Assembly (NCBI RefSeq): GCF_051014445.1
Contig: NW_027488369.1
Location: 17,440,001-17,504,000 of the forward strand
DNA from: Colletes latitarsis
Lineage: Eukaryota; Arthropoda; Insecta; Hymenoptera; Colletidae
DNA length: 64,000 nucleotides
Direction of reading: 5' to 3'
Position 1 is the first letter of the stretch. Every line of letters begins with the position of its first letter. The translations under genes and the position numbers were made by a program. The notes beneath the pieces were generated by a model, which was not told the DNA's origin, ran no database searches, and saw only the letters and a program-made list of their open reading frames with translations. This document shows, in pieces, positions 1 to 14,100 of this stretch.

Positions 1-841
1 CCCAGGATCCGTTCAACAAGTATGTGAAGAATGCGAAAGTATGAGTCTGATGAGGTCAAATCCCAGGCCTAACCTAGACCTAGCATGAATTATTCTCTAA
101 AATATTGATCGAAACCAGGTTTAATTGACTGTTTCAGTGTGGTCCCACATTACTACGTGATCCAACCCAGAAAAAACCCAGGATCTGTTCAACAAGTATG
201 TGAAAAACGCTAAACTGTGAGCCTGATGAGGGCAAATCTTAGACCTAACCCAGACCTAAGATGCGTTATCCTCTAAAATATTTACCCAGACCAGGTTTCA
301 TTGAATGTTTCAGTGTGGTACCACTTTACTACGTGATCCAATCCAGAAATAGCCCATGATCTAGCCATGAAGTATGAGAAATATGCGAAAGTATGAGCCT
401 GATGAGGGCAAATCCCAGACCTATCCCAGACCTAACTTGCGTTGTCCTCTAAGAGATTGATGGCAACCAGGTTTAATTGACTGTTTCAGTGTTGTACTTC
501 ATTACTACGTGATCCAAACCCGAAAAAACCCAGGATCTAGCCATCAAGTATGAGAAATATGCGGAAGAATGAGCCTGATGAGAGCAAATCCCAGACCTAA
601 CCTAGATCTTACATGCGTTATCCTCTAAAATATAGAGCGAAACCAGGTTTAATGGACTGTTTCAGTGTGGTACCACACTACTTCGTGATCCAAACCAGAA
701 AAAACCCAGGATCTGTTCAACAAGTATGTGAAAAACGCTAAACTGTGCGCCTGATGAGAGCAAATGCCAGACCTATCCTAGACCTTACATGCGTTATCCT
801 CAAAAATATTGATCGAAACCTGGTTTAATCGACTGTTTCAG

Positions 842-853
842 TGTGGTACCACA
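842..853. other. Example of the 12-bp palindrome present in most monomers
   Basis: TGTGGTACCACA is a perfect palindrome with a KpnI site at its centre. It recurs at the same place in most monomers. Variants break it (GGTCCCACA, TTGTACTTCA, GGTACCACTT). It could be a protein-binding site or a chance feature fixed by homogenisation. Confidence 0.8.
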
Positions 854-1120
854 TTACTACGTGATCCAAACCAGAAAAAACCCAGGATCTAGCCATCAAG
901 TACGAGAAATATGCGAAAGAATGTGCCTGATGAGAGCAAATCCCAGACCTATCCTAGACCTTACATGCGTTATCCTCTAAAATATTGAGCGAAACCAGGT
1001 TTAATGGACTGTTTCAGTGTGGTCCCACATTACTACGTGATCCAAACCAGAAGTAACCCAGGATCTGTTCTACATGTATGAAACATATGCGAAAGAATGA
1101 GCGTGATGAGAGCAAATCCC

Positions 1121-1140
1121 AGACCTAACCTAGACCTAAC
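1121..1140. other. Example of the CCTAA-like (telomere-like) segment of the monomer
   Basis: AGACCTAACCTAGACCTAAC holds two CCTAA pentamers 11 bp apart and one CCTAG. On the minus strand it reads like degenerate TTAGG repeats, the usual insect telomere unit. The same segment in another monomer is the insertion site of the retrotransposon. Confidence 0.7.
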
Positions 1141-1717
1141 ATGAATTATTCTCTAAAATATTGATCGAAACCAGGTTTAATTGACTGTTTCAGTGTGGTA
1201 CCACATTACTACGTGATTCAATCCAGAAATAGCCCAGGATCTGGCCATGAAGTATGAGATATATGCGAAAGTATGAGCCTGATGAGGGCAAATCCTAGAC
1301 CTAACCCAGACCTAACATGCGTTATTCTGTAAAATTTTTATCAAGACCAGGTTTAATTGAATGTTTCATTGTGGTACCTCATTACTACGTGATGCAATCC
1401 AGAAAAAGCCCAGGATCTAGCCATGAAGTATGAGAAATATGCGAAAGTAAGAGCCTGATGAGGGCAAATCCTAGACCTATCCCAGACCTAACTTGCGTTA
1501 TCCTCTAAAATATTGATCGAAACCAGGTTTAATTGACTGTTTCAGCGTGGTACCACATTACTACGTGTTACAATCCAGAAACAGCCCAGGATTTAGCCAT
1601 GAAGTATGAGAAATATGCGAAAGTATGAGCCTGATGAGGGCAAATCCTAGACCTAACCCAGACCTAACAGGCGTTATCCTCTAAAATATTTATCAAGATC
1701 AGGTTTAATTGAATGTT

Positions 1718-2505
1718 TCGGTGTGGTACCGCATTACTACGTGATCCAAACCATAAAAAGGCTGGGATCAGGCCAACAAGTAAGCGAAATATGCGAAAGT
1801 ACGAGCGAGATGAGGGCAAATAGCAGACCTAAACCAGACAAAATCGGCGTTATCCTCTAAAATATTAATCGGACCCAGGTTTAATTGACTGTTTCGGTGT
1901 GGTACCACATTTCTACGTGGTCCAAGCCAGAAAAAGGCGAGGATCTGGCCAAAAACTATTCGAAACGTGCGAAAGTACGTGCCAGATGAGGACAAATCCC
2001 AGACCTAACCGAGACATAACCGGCGTTATCCTCTAAAGTATTAATCGGATCCAGGTTTAATTGACAGTTTCAGTGTGGTACCACTTCACTACGTGGTCCA
2101 AGCCAGAAGAAGGCCAGGATGTGGCCAGCAAGTATGCGAAAACTGCGAAAGTACGAGCCAGTTGAGGGCAAATACCAGACCTAACCGAAACATAACCGGC
2201 GCTATCCTGTAAAATATTAATCGCAACCAGGTTTAATAGACTGTTTCGGTGTGGAACCACATTACTACGGGATCCAAACCAGAAAAAACCCAGAATCTGG
2301 CCAACAACTATGAGAAAAACGAGAAAGTATGAGCCAGATGGTTGCAAATACCAGAACTATCCCAGACATACCCAGCGTTATCCACTAAAATATTATTCGC
2401 AACCAGGTTTAATTGACTGTTTCGGTGTGGTACCACATTACTACGTGGTCCAAGCCAGAAAAAGGCCAGGATCTGGCCAACAAGTATGCGAAAAATGCGA
2501 AAGTA
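1718..2505. repeat. Satellite subfamily B block 1
   Basis: Monomers change here from CAGTGTGGTACC to CGGTGTGGTACC, from AGGATCTAGCCAT to AGGATCTGGCCAA, from GAGCCTGATGAGGG to GAGCCAGATGAGG, and from AACATGCGTTATCC to AACCGGCGTTATCC. These linked changes define subfamily B. The block begins inside a monomer whose first half is type A (TATTTATCAAGATCAGG) and ends inside a monomer whose second half returns to type A (GAGCCTGATGAGGGC near 2508). Both borders therefore look like recombination junctions between subfamilies. Border positions are good to some tens of bases. Confidence 0.8.
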
Positions 2506-4182
2506 TGAGCCTGATGAGGGCAAATCCCAGACCTATCCCAGACCTAACTTGCGTTGTCCTCTAAGAGATTGATGGTAACCAGGTTTAATTGACTGTTTCA
2601 GTGTTGTACTTCATTACTACGTGATCCAAACCCGAAAAAACCCAGGATCTAGCCATCAAGTATGAGAAATATGCGGAAGAATGAGCCTGATGAGAGCAAA
2701 TCCCAGACCTAACGTAGACCTAGCATGAATTATCCTCAAAAATATTGATCGAAACCTGGTTTAATCGACTGTTTCAGTGTGGTACCACATTACTATGTGA
2801 TCCAAACCAGAAAATAACCCAGGATCTGTTCAACGAGTATGTGAAGTGTGCGAAAGAATGAGCCTGATGAGAGCAAATCCCAGACCTAACCTAGACCTTA
2901 CATGCGTTATCCTCTAAAATATTGAGCGAAACTAGGTTTAATGGACTGTTTCAGTGTGGTACCACACTACTTCGTGATCCAAACCAGAAAAAACCCAGGA
3001 TCTGTTCAACAAGTATGTGAAAAACGCAAAACTGTGAGCCTGATGAGGGCAAATCTTAGACCTAACCCAGACCTAAGATGCGTTATCCTCTAAAATATTT
3101 ATCCAGACCAGGTTTCATTCGATGTTTCAGTGTGGTACCACTTTACTGCGTGATCCAATCCAGAAATAGCCCATGATCTAGCCATGAAGTATGAGAAATA
3201 TGCGAAAGAATGAGCCTGATGAGAGCAAATCCCAGACCTAACGTAGACCTTACATGCGTTATCCTCTAAAAGATTGAGCGAAACCAGGTTTAATGGACTG
3301 TTTCAGTGTGGTACCACACTACTTCGTGATCCAAACCAGAAAAAACCCAGGATCTGTTCAACAAGTATGTGAAAAACGCTAAACTGTGAGCCTGATGAGA
3401 GCAAATCCCAGACCTATCCTAGACCTTACATGCGTTATCCTCTAAAATATTGAGCGAAACCAGGTTTAATGGACTGTTTCAGTGTGGTCCCACATTACTA
3501 CGTGATCCAAACGAGAAGTAACCCAGGATCTGTTCTACATGTATGAAACATATGCGAAAGAATGAGCCTGATGAGAGCAAATCCCAGACCTAACCTAGAC
3601 CTAACATGAATTATTCTCTAAAATATTGATCGAAACCAGGTTTAATTGACTGTTTCAGTGTGGTACCACATTACTACGTGATTCAATCCAGAAATAGCCC
3701 AGGATCTAGCCATGAAGTATGAGAAATATGCGAAAGTATGAGCCTGATGAGGGCAAATCCTAGACCTAACCCAGACCTAACATGCGTTATTCTGTAAAAT
3801 TTTTATCAAGACCAGGTTTAATTGAATGTTTCATTGTGGTACCTCATTACTACGTGATGCAATCCAGAAAAAGCCCAGGATCTAGCCATGAAGTATGAGA
3901 AATATGCGAAAGTAAGAGCCTGATGAGGGCAAATCCTAGACCTATCCCAGACCTAACTTGCGTTATCCTCTAAAATATTGATCGAAACCAGGTTTAATTG
4001 ACTGTTCCAGCGTGGTACCACATTACTACGTGTTACAATCCAGAAACAGCCCAGGATTTAGCCATGAAGTATGAGAAATATGCGAAAGTATGAGCCTGAT
4101 CAGGGCAAATCCTAGACCTAACCCAGACCTAACAGGCGTTATCCTCTAAAATATTTATCAAGATCAGGTTTAATTGAATGTT

Positions 4183-7100
4183 TCGGTGTGGTACCGCATT
4201 ACTACGTGATCCAAACCATAAAAAGGCTGGGATCAGGCCAACAAGTAAGCGAAATATGCGAAAGTACGAGCGAGATGAGGGCAAATAGCAGACCTAAACC
4301 AGACAAAATCGGCGTTATCCTCTAAAATATTAATCGGACCCAGGTTTAATTGACTGTTTCGGTGTGGTACCACATTTCTACGTGGTCCAAGCCAGAAAAA
4401 GGCGAGGATCTGGCCAAAAACTATTCGATACGTGCGAAAGTACGTGCCAGATGAGGACAAATCCCAGACCTAACCGAGACATAACCGGCGTTATCCTCTA
4501 AAGTATTAATCGGATCCAGGTTTAATTGACAGTTTCAGTGTGGTACCACTTCACTACGTGGTCCAAGCCAGAAGAAGGCCAGGATGTGGCCAACAAGTAT
4601 GCGAAAACTGCGAAAGTACGAGGCAGTTGAGGGCAAATACCAGACCTAACCGAAACATAACCGGCGCTATCCTGTAAAATATTAATCGCAACCAGGTTTA
4701 ATAGACTGTTTCGGTGTGGAACCACATTACTACGGGATCCAAACCAGAAAAAACCCAGAATCTGGCCAACAACTATGAGAAAAACGAGAAAGTATGAGCC
4801 AGATGGTTGCAAATACCAGAACTATCCCAGACATACCCAGCGTTATCCTCTAAAATATTATTCGCAACCAGGTTTAATTGACTGTTTCGGTGCGGTACCA
4901 CATTACTACGTGGTCCAAGCCAGAAAAAGGCCAGGATCTGGCCAACAAGTATGCGAAAAATGCGAAATTACGAGCCAGGTGAGGGCAAATACCATACCTA
5001 ACCGAGACATTACCGGCTTTATCCTCTAAAATATTAATCGCAACCAGATTTAATTGACTGTTTCAGTGTGGTACCGCATTACTACGTGATCCAAACCAGA
5101 AAGAGGCCAGGATCTGGCCAACAAGTATGCGAAAAACGCGAAAGTACGAGCCAGATGATTGCAAATACCAGAACTCACCCAGACATAACCAGCGCTATCC
5201 TCTAAAATACTAATCTGAACCAGGGATAATTGACTGTTTCAGTGTGGTACCACATTACTACGTGATCCAAACCAGAGAAAGGCCAGGATCTGGCCAACAA
5301 GTATGCGACAAACGCGAAAGTATGAGGCAGATGATTGCAAATACCAGAACTAACCCAGGCATAACCAGCGATATCCTCTAAAATACAAATCGGAACCAGC
5401 TTCTATTGACTGGTTCAGTGTGGTACCACACTACTACGTGATCGAAACCAGAAAAAGGCCAAGATCGGGCCAACAAGTATGCGACAAACGCGAAAGTATG
5501 AGGCAGATGATTGCAAATACCAGAACTAACCCAGGCATAACCGGCGTTATCCTCTAAAATATTAATCGCAAACAGTTTAATTGACTGTTTCGGTGTGGTA
5601 CCACATTGCTACGTGATCCGAACCAGAAAAAGCCCAGGATCTGGCCATCAAGTATGCGAAAAACGCGAATATATGAGCCATATGATTGCAAATACCAGAA
5701 CTAACCCTGACATAACCAGCGTTATCCTCTAAAATACGCATCGGAACATGCTTTTAATGACTGTTTCACTGTGGTACCACATTACAACCTGATCCAAACC
5801 AGAAAAAGCCCAGGATCGGGCCAACAAGAATGCGAAAAATGCGAAAGTACGAGCCTGATGAGGGAAACTCCCAGAGCTAACCGAGACGTAACCGGAGTTA
5901 TCCCCTAAAATATTAATCGCAACCAGGTGTAATTGACTGTTTCGGTGTGGTACCGCATTGCTACGATGATCCAAACCAGAAAGAGGCCAGGATCTGGCCA
6001 ACAAGTATGCGAAAAATGCGAAAGTATGAGCCAGATGATTGCAAATACCTGAACTAACCCAGACATAACCAGCGATATCCTCTAAAATATTAATCGCAAC
6101 CAGGTTTAATTGACTGTTTCGGTGTGGTACTGCATTACTACGTGATCCAGACCAGAAAAAGGCCAGGATCTTGCCAACAAGTATGCGCAAAATGCGAAAG
6201 TACGAGCCAGTTGAGGGCAAATCCCAGACCAAAACGAGACGTAACCGGCGTTATCCCCTAAAATATTAATCGCAACCAGGTTTAATTGACTGTTTCGGTG
6301 TGGTACCGCATTACTACGTGATCCAAACCAGAAAAAGGCCAGGATCTGGCCAAGAAGTATGTGAAAAATGCGAAAGTATGAGCCAGATGATTGCAAATTC
6401 CAGAACTAACCCTGACATAACCAGCGTTATCCTCTAGAATAAGAATCGGAACATGGTTTTAATGACAGTTTCAGTGTTGTAACACATTACTACGTGATCC
6501 AAACCAGAAAAATCCCAGGATCGGGCCAACAAGAATGCGAAAAACGCGAAAGTACGAGCCAGATGAGGGAAAATCCCAGACCAAAACGAGACGTAACCGG
6601 CGTTATCCCCTAAAATATTAATCGCAACCAGGTTTAATTGACTGTTTCGGTGTGGTACTGCATTACTACGTGATCCAGACCAGAAAAAGGCCAGGATCTG
6701 GCCAACAAGTATGCGAAAAACGCGAAAGTATAAGCCAGATGATTGCAAATACCAGAACTAACCCAGGCATAACCAGCGTTATCCTCTAAAATACTAAGCG
6801 GAACCAGCTTCTATTGACTGTTTCAGTGTGGTACCACATTACTACGTGATCCAAGCCAGAAAAAGGCCAGGATCTGGCCAACAAGTATGCGAAAAACGCG
6901 AAAGTACGAGCCAGATGATTGCAAATACCAGAACTCACCCAGACATAACCAGCGCTATCCTCTAAAATACTAATCTGGACCAGGGTTAATTGACTGTTTC
7001 AGTGTGGTACCACATTACTACGTGATCCAAACCAGAAAAATCCCAGGATCGGGCCAACAAGAACGCGAAGAACGCGAAAGTACGAGCCAGATAAGGACAA

Positions 7101-8420
7101 ATCCCAGACCTACCCGAGACATAACCGGCGTTATCCTCTAAAATATTAATCGCAACCAGGTTTAATTGACTGTTTCGGTGTGGAACCTCATTACTACGGG
7201 ATCTACAACAGAAAAAACCCAGGATCTGGTCAACAAGTATGCGAAAAACGCGAAAGTATGAGCCAGAGGATTGCAAATACCAGAACTAACCCAGACATAA
7301 CCAGCGTTATCCTCTAAAATACGCATCGGAACATGCTTTTAATGACTGTTTCAGTGTGGTACCACATTACAACGTGATCCAAACCAGAAAAAGCCCAGGA
7401 TCGGGCCAACAAGAATGCGAAAAATGCGAAAGTACGAGCCTGATGAGGGAAAATCCCAGACCTAACCGAGACATAACCGGCGTTATCCTCTAAAATACTT
7501 ATCGGAACCAGCTTCTATTGACTGTTTCAGTGTGGTACCACATTACTACGGGATCCAAAACAGAAAAAACCCAGGATCTGGCCAACAAGTATGCGACAAA
7601 CGCGAAAGTATGAGGCAGATGATTGCAAATACCGGAACTAACCCAGGCATAACCAGCGTTATCCTCTAAAGTATTAATCGCAACCAGGTTAAATTGACTG
7701 TTTCGTTGTGGAACCACATTACTGCGGGATCCAACCCAGAAAGAACCCAGGGTCTGGCCAACAAGTATGCGAAAAATGCGAAAGTACGATCCAGATGAGG
7801 GCAAATCTCAGACCTAACCGAGACATAACCGGCGTTATCCTCTAAAATATTATTCGCAACCAGGTTTAATTGACTGTTTCGGTGTGGTACCACATTACTA
7901 CGTGGTCCAAGCCAGAAAAAGGCAAGGATCTGGCCAACAAGTATGCGAAAAACGCGAAAGTACGAGCCAGATGAGGACATATCCCAGACCTACCCGAGAC
8001 ATAACCGGCTTTATCCTCTAAAATATTAATCGCAACCAGCTTCTATTGACTGTTTCAGTGTGGTACCACATTACTACGTGATCCAAACCAGAAAAAGCCC
8101 AGGATCTGGCCAACAAGTATGCGAAAAACGCGAATATATGAGCCATATGATTGCAAATACCAGAACTAACCCTGACATAACCAGCGTTATCCTCTAAAAT
8201 ACGCATCGGAACATGCTTTTAATGACTGTTTCAGTGTGGTACCACATTACAACGTGATCCAAACCAGAAAAAGCCCAGGATCGGGCCAACAAGAATGCGA
8301 AAAATGCGAAAGTACGAGCCTGATGAGGGAAAATCCCAGACCTAACCGAGACATAACCTGGCGTTATCCTCTAAAATATTAATCGCAACCAGCTTCTATT
8401 GACTGTTTCAGTGTGGTACC
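4183..8420. repeat. Satellite subfamily B block 2
   Basis: About 24 consecutive B monomers with the diagnostic CGGTGTGGTACC, GGCCAGGATCTGGCC, GATTGCAAATACCAGAAC and AACCAGCG or AACCGGCG variants. The left border is the same A-to-B junction as in block 1 (TTTATCAAGATCAGG followed by TTTCGGTGTGGTACCG). The right border is close to 8400-8440, where AATAGCCCAGGATCTAGCC resumes type A. B monomers are more diverse than A monomers, with single-base insertions such as CTACGATGATCC near 5960 and AACCTGGCG near 8356. Confidence 0.8.
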
Positions 8421-11135
8421 ACATTACTACGTGATCCAATCCAGAAATAGCCCAGGATCTAGCCATGAAGTATGAGAAATATGCGAAAGTATGAGCCTGA
8501 TGAGGGCAAATCCTAGACCTAACCCAGACCTAACATGCGTTATTCTGTAAAATTTTTATCAAGACCAGGTTTAATTGAATGTTTCATTGTGGTACCTCAT
8601 TACTACGTGATCAAAACCAGAAAAAACCCAGGATCCGTTCAACAAGTATGTGAAGAATGCGAAAGTATGAGTCTGATCAGTGAAAATCTCAGGCCTTACC
8701 TAGACCTAACTTGCGTTGTCCTCTAAAATATAGATGGAAACCAGGTTTCATTGACTGTTTCAGTGTGGTACTACATTACTACGTGATGCAATCCAGAAAA
8801 AGCCCAGGATCTAGCCATGAAGTATGAGAAATATGCGAAAGTAAGAGCCTGATGAGGGCAAATCCTAGACCTATCCCAGACCTAACTTGCGTTATCCTCT
8901 AAAATATTGATCGAAACCAGGTTTAATTGACTGTTTCAGCGTGGTACCACATTACTACGTGTTACAATCCAGAAACAGCCCAGGATTTAGCCATGAAGTA
9001 TGAGAAATATGCGAAAGTATGAGCCTGATGAGGGCAAATCCTAGACCTAACCCAGACCTAACATGCGTTATCCTCTAAAATATTTATCAAGATCAGGTTT
9101 AATTGAATGTTTCGGTGTGGTACCGCATTACTACGTGATCCAAACCATAAAAAGGCTGGGATCAGGCCAACAAGCAAGCGAAATATGCGAAAGTACGAGC
9201 GAGATGAGGGCAAATAGCAGACCTAAACCAGACAAAATCGGCGTTATCCTCTAAAAACATTAATCGGACCCAGGTTTAATTGACTGTTTCGGTGTGGTAC
9301 CACATTTCTACGTGGTCCAAGCCAGAAAAAGGCGAGGATCTGGCCAAAAACTATTCGAAACGTGCGAAAGTACGTGCCAGATGAGGACAAATCCCAGACC
9401 TAACCGAGACATAACCGGCGTTATCCTCTAAAGTATTAATCGGATCCAGGTTTAATTCACAGTTTCAGTGTGGTACCACTTCACTACGTGGTCCAAGCCA
9501 GAAGAAGGCCAGGATGTGGCCAACCAGTATGCGAAAACTGCGAAAGTACGAGCCAGTTGAGGGCAAATACCAGACCTAACCGAAACATAACCGGCGCTAT
9601 CCTGTAAAATATTAATCGCAACCAGGTTTAATAGACTGTTTCGGTGTGGAACCACATTACTACGGGATCCAAACCAGAAAAAACCCAGAATCTGGCCAAC
9701 AACTATGAGAAAAACGAGAAAGTATGAGCCAGATGGTTGCAAATACCAGAACTATCCCAGACATACCCAGCGTTATCCACTAAAATATTATTCGCAACCA
9801 GGTTTGATTGACTGTTTCGGTGTGGTACCACATTACTACGTGATCCGAACCAGAAAAAGCCCAGGATCTGGCCATCAAGTATGCGAAAAACGCGAATATA
9901 TGAGCCATATGATTGCAAATACCAGAACTTACCCTGACATAACCAGCGTTATCCTATAAAATACGCATCGGAACATGCTTTTAATGACTGTTTCAGTGTG
10001 GTACCACATTACAACCTGATCCAAACCAGAAAAAGCCCAGGATCGGGCCAACAAGAATGCGAAAAATGCGAAAGTACGAGCCTGATGAGGGAAACTCCCA
10101 GACCTAACCGAGACGTAACCGGCGTTATCCCCTAAAATATTAATCGCAACCAGGTGTAATTGACTGTTTCGGTGTGGTACCGCATTGCTACGATGATCCA
10201 AACCAGAAAGAGGCCAGGATCTGGCCAACAAGTATGCGAAAAATGCGAAAATATGAGCCAGATGATTGCAAATACCTGATCTAACCAAGACATAACCAGC
10301 GATATCCTCTGAAATATTAATCGCAACCACGTTTAATTGACTGTTTCGGTGTGGTACTGCATTACTAAGTGATCCAGACCAGAAAAAGGCCAGGATCTGG
10401 CCAACAAGTATGCGCAAAATGCGAAAGCACGGGCCAGTTGAGGGCAAATCCCAGACCAAAACGAGACGTAACCGGCGTTATCCCCTAAAATATTAATCGC
10501 AACCAGGTTTAATTGACTGTTTCGGTGTGGTACCGCATTACTACGTGATCCAAACCAGAAAAAGGCCAGGATCTGGCCAACAAGTATGCGAAAAATGCGA
10601 AAGTATGAGCCAGATGATTGCAAATTCCAGAACTAACCCTGACATAACCAGCGTTATCCTCTAGAATACGAATCGGAACATGGTTTTAATGACTGTTTCA
10701 GTGTTGTAACACATTACTACGTGATCCAAACCAGAAAAATCCCAGGATCGGGCCAACAAGAATGCGAAAAACGCGAAAGTACGAGCCAGATGAGGGAAAA
10801 TCCCAGACCAAAGCGAGACGTAACCGGCGTCATCCCCTAAAATATTAATCGCAACCAGGTTTAATTGACTGTTTCGGTGTGGTACTGCATTACTACGTGA
10901 TCCAGACCAGAAAAAGGCCAGGATCTGGCCAACAAGTATGCGAAAAACGCGAAAGTATAAGCCAGATGATTGCAAATACCAGAACTAACCCAGGCATAAC
11001 CAGCGTTATCCTCTAAAATACTAAGCGGAACCAGCTTCTATTGACTGTTTCAGTGTGGTACCACATTACTACGTGATCCAAGCCCAAAAAAGGCCAGGAT
11101 CTGGCCAGCAAGTATGCGGAAAACGCGAAAGTACG
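5590..11135. repeat. Higher-order duplication in subfamily B, 24-monomer offset (4227 bp)
   Basis: About 5590-6910 is nearly repeated at about 9817-11135. CTGGCCATCAAGTATGCG begins at 5641 and 9868. Shared rare variants include CTACGATGATCC, the CTCTAGAATA variant of the AT box, and GTGTTGTAACACATT. The copies diverge near 11133 (ATTGCAAATACC against AGGACAAATCCC). Parts of the same block appear again around 12150-12800. Confidence 0.75.
8400..9890. repeat. Third copy of the A-to-B junction block, with one extra monomer
   Basis: This repeats the blocks at about 1200-2450 and 3665-4910, but the offset from the second copy grows by exactly one monomer (4757 bp before the extra unit, 4933 bp after it). 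The extra material lies around 8600-8790, where a GATCAAAACCAGAAAAAACCC / GATCAGTGAAAATCTCAGG monomer was spliced in. That monomer type is otherwise typical of the right-hand array, so the copy is a mosaic. Confidence 0.7.
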
Positions 11136-14100
11136 AGCCAGATGAGGACAAATCCCAGACCTACCCGAGACGTAACCGGCGTTATCCTCTAGAATACGAA
11201 TCGGAACATGCTTTTAATGACTGTTTCAGTGTTGTAACACATTACTACGTGATCCAAACCTGAAAAATCCCAGGATCGGGCCAACAAGAATGCGAAAAAC
11301 GCGAAAGTACGAGCCAGATGAGGGAAAATCCCAGACCTAACCGAGACGTAACCGGCGTTATCCCCTAAAATATTAATCGCAACCAGGTTTAATTGACTGT
11401 TTCGGTGTGGAACCACATTACTACGGGATCCAAACCAGAAAAAACCCAGGATCTGGCCAACAAGTATGCGAAAAACGCGAAAGTATGAGCCAGATGATTG
11501 CAAATACCAGAACTCAACCAGACATAACCAGCGCTATCCTCTAAAATACTAATCTGAACCAGGGTTAATTGACTGTTTCAGTGTGGTACCACATTACTAC
11601 GTGATCCAAACCAGAGAAAGGCCAGGATCTGGCCAACAAGTATGCGAAAAACGCGAAAGGACGAGCCAGATAAGGACAAATCCCTGACCTACCCGAGACA
11701 TAACCAGCGTTATCCCCTAAAATATAAATCGCAACCAGGTTTAATTGACTGTTTCGGTGTTGTGCCGTATTACTACGTGATCCAAATCAGAAAAAGGCCA
11801 GGATCTGGCCACCAAGAATGCGAAAAATGCGAAAGTACGAGCCAGATGATTGCAAATACCAGCACTATCCCAGACATAACAAGCGATATCCTCTAAAATA
11901 CAAATCGGAACCAGCTTCTATTGACTGTTTCAGTGTGGTACCACTTTACTACGTGGTCCAAGCCAGAAGAAGGCCAGGATGTGGCCAACAAGTATGCGAA
12001 AAACGCGAAAGGACGAGCCAGATAAGGACAAATCCCAGACCTACCCGAGACATAACCGGCGTTATCCTCTAAAATATTAATCGCAACCAGTTTAATTGAC
12101 TGTTTCGGTGTGGTACCACATTACTACGTGATCCGAACCAGAAAAAGCCCAGGATCTGGCCATCAAGTATGCGAAAAACGCGAATATATGAGCCATATGA
12201 TTGCAAATACCAGAACTAACCCTGACATAACCAGCGTTATCCTCTAAAATACGCATCGGATCATGCTTTTAATGACTGTTTCAGTGTGGTACCACATTAC
12301 AACCTGATCCAAACCAGAAAAAGCCCAGGATCGGGCCAACAAGAATGCGAAAAATGCGAAAGTACGAGCCAGTTGAGGGCAAATCCCAGACCAAAACGAG
12401 ACGTAACCGGCGTTATCCCCAAAAATATTAATCGCAACCAGGTTTAATTGACTGTTTCGGTGTGGTACCGCATTACTACGTGATCCAAACCAGAAAAAGG
12501 CCAGGATCTGGCCAACAAGTATGCGAAAAATGCGAAAGTATGAGCCAGATGATTGCAAATTCCAGAACTAACCCTGACATAACCAGCGTTATCCTCTAGA
12601 ATACGAATCGGAACATGGTTTTGATGACTGTTTCAGTGTTGTAACACATTACTACGTGATCCAAGCCAAAAAAAGGCCAGGATCTGGCCATCAAGTATGC
12701 GAAAAACGCGAATATATGAGCCATATGATTGCAAATACCAGAACTAACCCTGACATAACCAGCGTTATCCTCTAAAATACGCATCGGATCATGCTTTTAA
12801 TGACTGTTTCAGTGTGGTACCACATTACAACCTGATCCAAACCAGAAAAAGCCCAGGATCGGGCCAACAAGAATGCGAAAAACGCGAAAGTACGAGCCAG
12901 ATGAGGGAAAATCCCAGACCTAACCGAGACGTAACCGGCGTTATCCCCTAAAATATTAATCGCAACCTGGTTTAATTGACTGTTTCGGTGTGGAACCACA
13001 TTACTACGGGATCCAAACCAGAAAAAACCCAGGATCTGGCCAACAAGTATGCGAAAAACGCGAAAGTATGAGCCAGATGATTGCAAATACCAGAACTATC
13101 CCAGGCATAACCAGCGTTATCCTCTAAAATACTAAGCGGAACCAGCTTTTATTGACAGTGTGGTACCACATTACTACGTGATCCAAACCAGAAAAAGCCC
13201 AGGATATGGCCAACATGTATGCGAAACGTGCGAAAGTACGAGGCAGATGAGGGCAAATCCCAGACCTAACCGTGACATAACCGGCGTTATCCTCTAAAAT
13301 ATTAATCGCAACCAGTTTAATTGACTGTTTCGGTGTGGAACCTCATTACTACGGAATCCAAAACAGAAAAAACCCAGGATCGGGCTAACAAGTATGCGAA
13401 AAACGCGAAAGTATGAGCCAGATGATTGCAAATACCACAACAATCCCAGGCATAACCAGCGTTATCCTCTAAAATACTAAGCGGAACCAGCTTTTATTGA
13501 CAGTGTGGTACCACATTACTACGTGATCCAAACCAGAAAAAGCCAAGGATCTGGCCAACAAGTATGCGAAAAACGCGAAAGTACGAGCCAGATGATTGCA
13601 AATTCCAGAACTCACCCAGACATAACCAGCGCTATCCTCTAAAATACTAATCTGAACCAGGGTTAATTGACTGTTTCGGTGTGGTACCGCATTACTACGT
13701 GATCCACAACAGAAAAAACCCAGGATCTGGTCAACAAGTATGCGAAAAACGCGAAAGTATGATCCAGAGGATTGCAAATACCAGAACTAACCCAGACATA
13801 ACCAGCGTTATCCTCTAAAATACTTATCGGAACCAGCTTCTATTGACTGTTTCAGTGTGGTACCACTTTACTACGTGGTCCAAGCCAGAAGAAGGCCAGG
13901 ATGTGGCCAACAAGTATGCGAAAAATGCGAAAGTACGAGCCAGATGAGGCCAAATACCAGACCTAACCGAGACATAACCGGCGTTATCCTCTAAAATATT
14001 ATTCGCAACCAGGTTTAATTGACTGTTTCGGTGTGGTACCACATTACTACGTGGTCCAAGCCAGAAGAAGGCCAGGATGTGGCCAACAAGTATGCGAAAA

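Larger units (their letters stand above)
960..4940. repeat. Higher-order duplication, 14-monomer offset (2465 bp)
   Basis: The stretch from about 960 to 2470 is repeated almost without change at about 3425 to 4940. For example CCACATTACTACGTGATTCAA begins at 1201 and 3666, and the A-to-B junction recurs with the same 2465-bp shift. The few differences are single bases (such as GATGAGGG against GATCAGGG near 4099). The shift is 14 monomers plus 1 bp. This is higher-order repeat structure that carries the A/B subfamily junction along with it. Confidence 0.85.
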
